A stretch of 47,989 nucleotides of DNA from an uncultured Thiotrichales bacterium (GTDB lineage Bacteria; Pseudomonadota; Gammaproteobacteria; CAZUMV01). The position numbers and the translations under genes are program-made. The stretch spans positions 1 to 47,989 of the forward strand of contig CALIRD010000114.1 of assembly GCA_938042355.1 (NCBI GenBank). The letters run 5' to 3'. Shown one piece after another: positions 46,801-47,989 of the stretch (the first letter of the stretch is position 1; the number at the start of each line of letters is the position of its first letter). The notes below the pieces were generated by a model. That model had not been told where the DNA came from, made no database searches, and saw only the letters and a program-made list of their open reading frames with translations.

Positions 46801-46829
46801 ACTATACCTTACGTTTACGTTCACGTAAA
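46801..46829 (-). promoter_or_regulatory. LiuR-type promoter/operator: dyad TTTACG-N4-CGTAAA overlapping -35 and spacer
   Basis: On minus strand TTTACG (-35-like, 46824-46829), 17-nt spacer, TATAGT (-10-like, 46801-46806); dyad 46814-46829. Confidence 0.7.
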
Positions 46830-46947
46830 GTAGATTGGGTCTAATACGCTTGTACTGGCGCACACTCTTATTTATTCACTATGGATTCATTGCCGTTTTA
46901 GCATTACTGTTAGCGTCCTTTTTCAGCCAGCACCTAACCACACTGAC

Positions 46948-47325
46948 ATGAGCTTAAATAGACGAGAACTTGTACTAATCATTTGCTGTTTTGTTGTCTT
47001 GTCGGCGTGCACCGCAGCAAAAACTGTAGGCAAGGTTGCCACCCTTCCAGTCAAAGGCGTTTATCAAGCTGGTAAATTGACGGGTAAAGCGGTGATGTGG
47101 TCAGGTAAAGGGTTTGTTAAAAGTGGCGAGACTGTCATTAATGTCACCAATGCAGCACTGGATACCACCAGTCGTTTGTTAACCGTTACCTCTCAAGTCA
47201 TCAGTGTCTCAGGGCAGATCGTCACCGTCACAGAACAGATCAGCCGAGCAGAACTGGAAGCTACTCTGGAAGCGGCTCGTCAATCTACTGACGTGATAAG
47301 CGTACTGGTGGATGTTGCCACATAG
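46948..47325 (+). CDS. Hypothetical lipoprotein
   Basis: Lipobox VLSAC; low-complexity Val/Thr/Ser-rich helix segment TSQVISVSGQIVTVTEQISRAELEATLEAAR. Confidence 0.65.
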   Translation: MSLNRRELVLIICCFVVLSACTAAKTVGKVATLPVKGVYQAGKLTGKAVMWSGKGFVKSGETVINVTNAALDTTSRLLTVTSQVISVSGQIVTVTEQISRAELEATLEAARQSTDVISVLVDVAT

Positions 47326-47426
47326 TAAGCGCTGGCGTTCAACACATACGCTCCACACTCAAAATTAATTTCCTCGTATTAGCACGGTATTGCTAAACTA
47401 GACTTTCATTACCGCAAGGAAGTCTC

Positions 47427-47989
47427 GTGAGTACAACATTATTTGACCTGACCGATAAAGTCGCTTTAGTAACGGGCGCAAGTCGGGGTATAGGTGAGGC
47501 TATTGCCTGCCTGCTAGCCGAGCAAGGAGCGACCGTCGTTGTGAGTAGTCGCAAGATTGATGGTTGCCAGACTGTCGTCGATAAAATCACCAGTGCGGGT
47601 GGTAAGGCCGAGGCATTTCCCTGCCATATCGGTGACATGGATGATATCGAAAAAATCTTCAGTCATATTAAAGCCACTCACAACAAACTCGATATTCTGG
47701 TTAATAATGCGGCCGCGAATCCTTACTATGGCCACATTCTGGATACTGATCTCGGCGCATTTAATAAAACTGTCGACGTTAATATTCGCGGTTATTTTTT
47801 CATGTCAGTCGCTGGTGGCAATCTCATGAAGGAACAAGGTGGCGGCATCATCGTCAATACCGCATCGATTAATGGCCTGGTTCCGGGCAGTCTCCAGGGA
47901 ATATATTCAATAACAAAAGCGGCTGTGGTTAACATGACCAAATCATTTGCCAAAGAATGTGCCCCATTCAATATTCGCGTCAATGCCAT
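47427..47989 (+). CDS. SDR-family oxidoreductase, 3' truncated at window edge
   Basis: Not in ORF track (GTG start, no stop): MSTTLFDLTDKVALVTGASRGIGEAIACLLAEQGATVVVSSR...ILVNNAAANPYYG...VNTASINGLVPGSLQGIYSITKAAVVNMTKSFAKECA. Confidence 0.92.
   Translation, partial: MSTTLFDLTDKVALVTGASRGIGEAIACLLAEQGATVVVSSRKIDGCQTVVDKITSAGGKAEAFPCHIGDMDDIEKIFSHIKATHNKLDILVNNAAANPYYGHILDTDLGAFNKTVDVNIRGYFFMSVAGGNLMKEQGGGIIVNTASINGLVPGSLQGIYSITKAAVVNMTKSFAKECAPFNIRVNA

Noticed and set aside
1-47989. CRISPR arrays, tRNA/rRNA genes, transposons, prophage or canonical anti-phage defence genes
   Set aside because: No regularly spaced repeats, integrase/transposase motifs, CCA/T-loop patterns or defence-type domains were recognised by eye; a tRNAscan/Infernal/DefenseFinder run would be needed to exclude them fully

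Overview
The window looks like about 48 kb of gammaproteobacterial-type chromosome, densely coding on both strands (taxonomic placement is inference only). From left to right it contains: (1) a conserved housekeeping block, pgeF (partial)-rluD | bamD-mtaB-pncC; (2) small membrane proteins, a methyltransferase, an SNase-like nuclease and putP; (3) a five-gene VOC/oxidoreductase/VOC/MFS/hydrolase operon converging on an isochorismatase-family gene; (4) a CadC-like regulator with a TolB-like propeller, start/stop-overlapped with a phosphoribosyltransferase; (5) a BlaI-M56(BlaR1-like)-TonB-receptor-like cassette with two phased palindromes before blaI; (6) redox genes including a cytochrome b561-YceI fusion, a Tat-exported amine oxidase and an FAD oxidoreductase, plus an Lrp regulator and a class V aminotransferase-like gene; (7) an aromatic meta-cleavage cluster that combines Hpa-type lower-pathway enzymes (HpaE/F/H/I, single-domain FAH, HpaR) with a LigA/LigB-type ring-cleavage enzyme, a VanA-like Rieske oxygenase, a second MarR regulator, a formylglycine-generating-enzyme homolog and an RraA-like aldolase; (8) small orphan genes and a GNAT; (9) a leucine/isovalerate cluster liuR-A-B-C-D without liuE; (10) a lipoprotein and a truncated SDR gene. 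Several palindromic operator candidates and one structured intergenic element with a terminator-like hairpin (39823-39915) are visible directly. I found no CRISPR array, rRNA, tRNA, transposase or phage gene. All product calls come from reading motifs in the translations; no database search was run.
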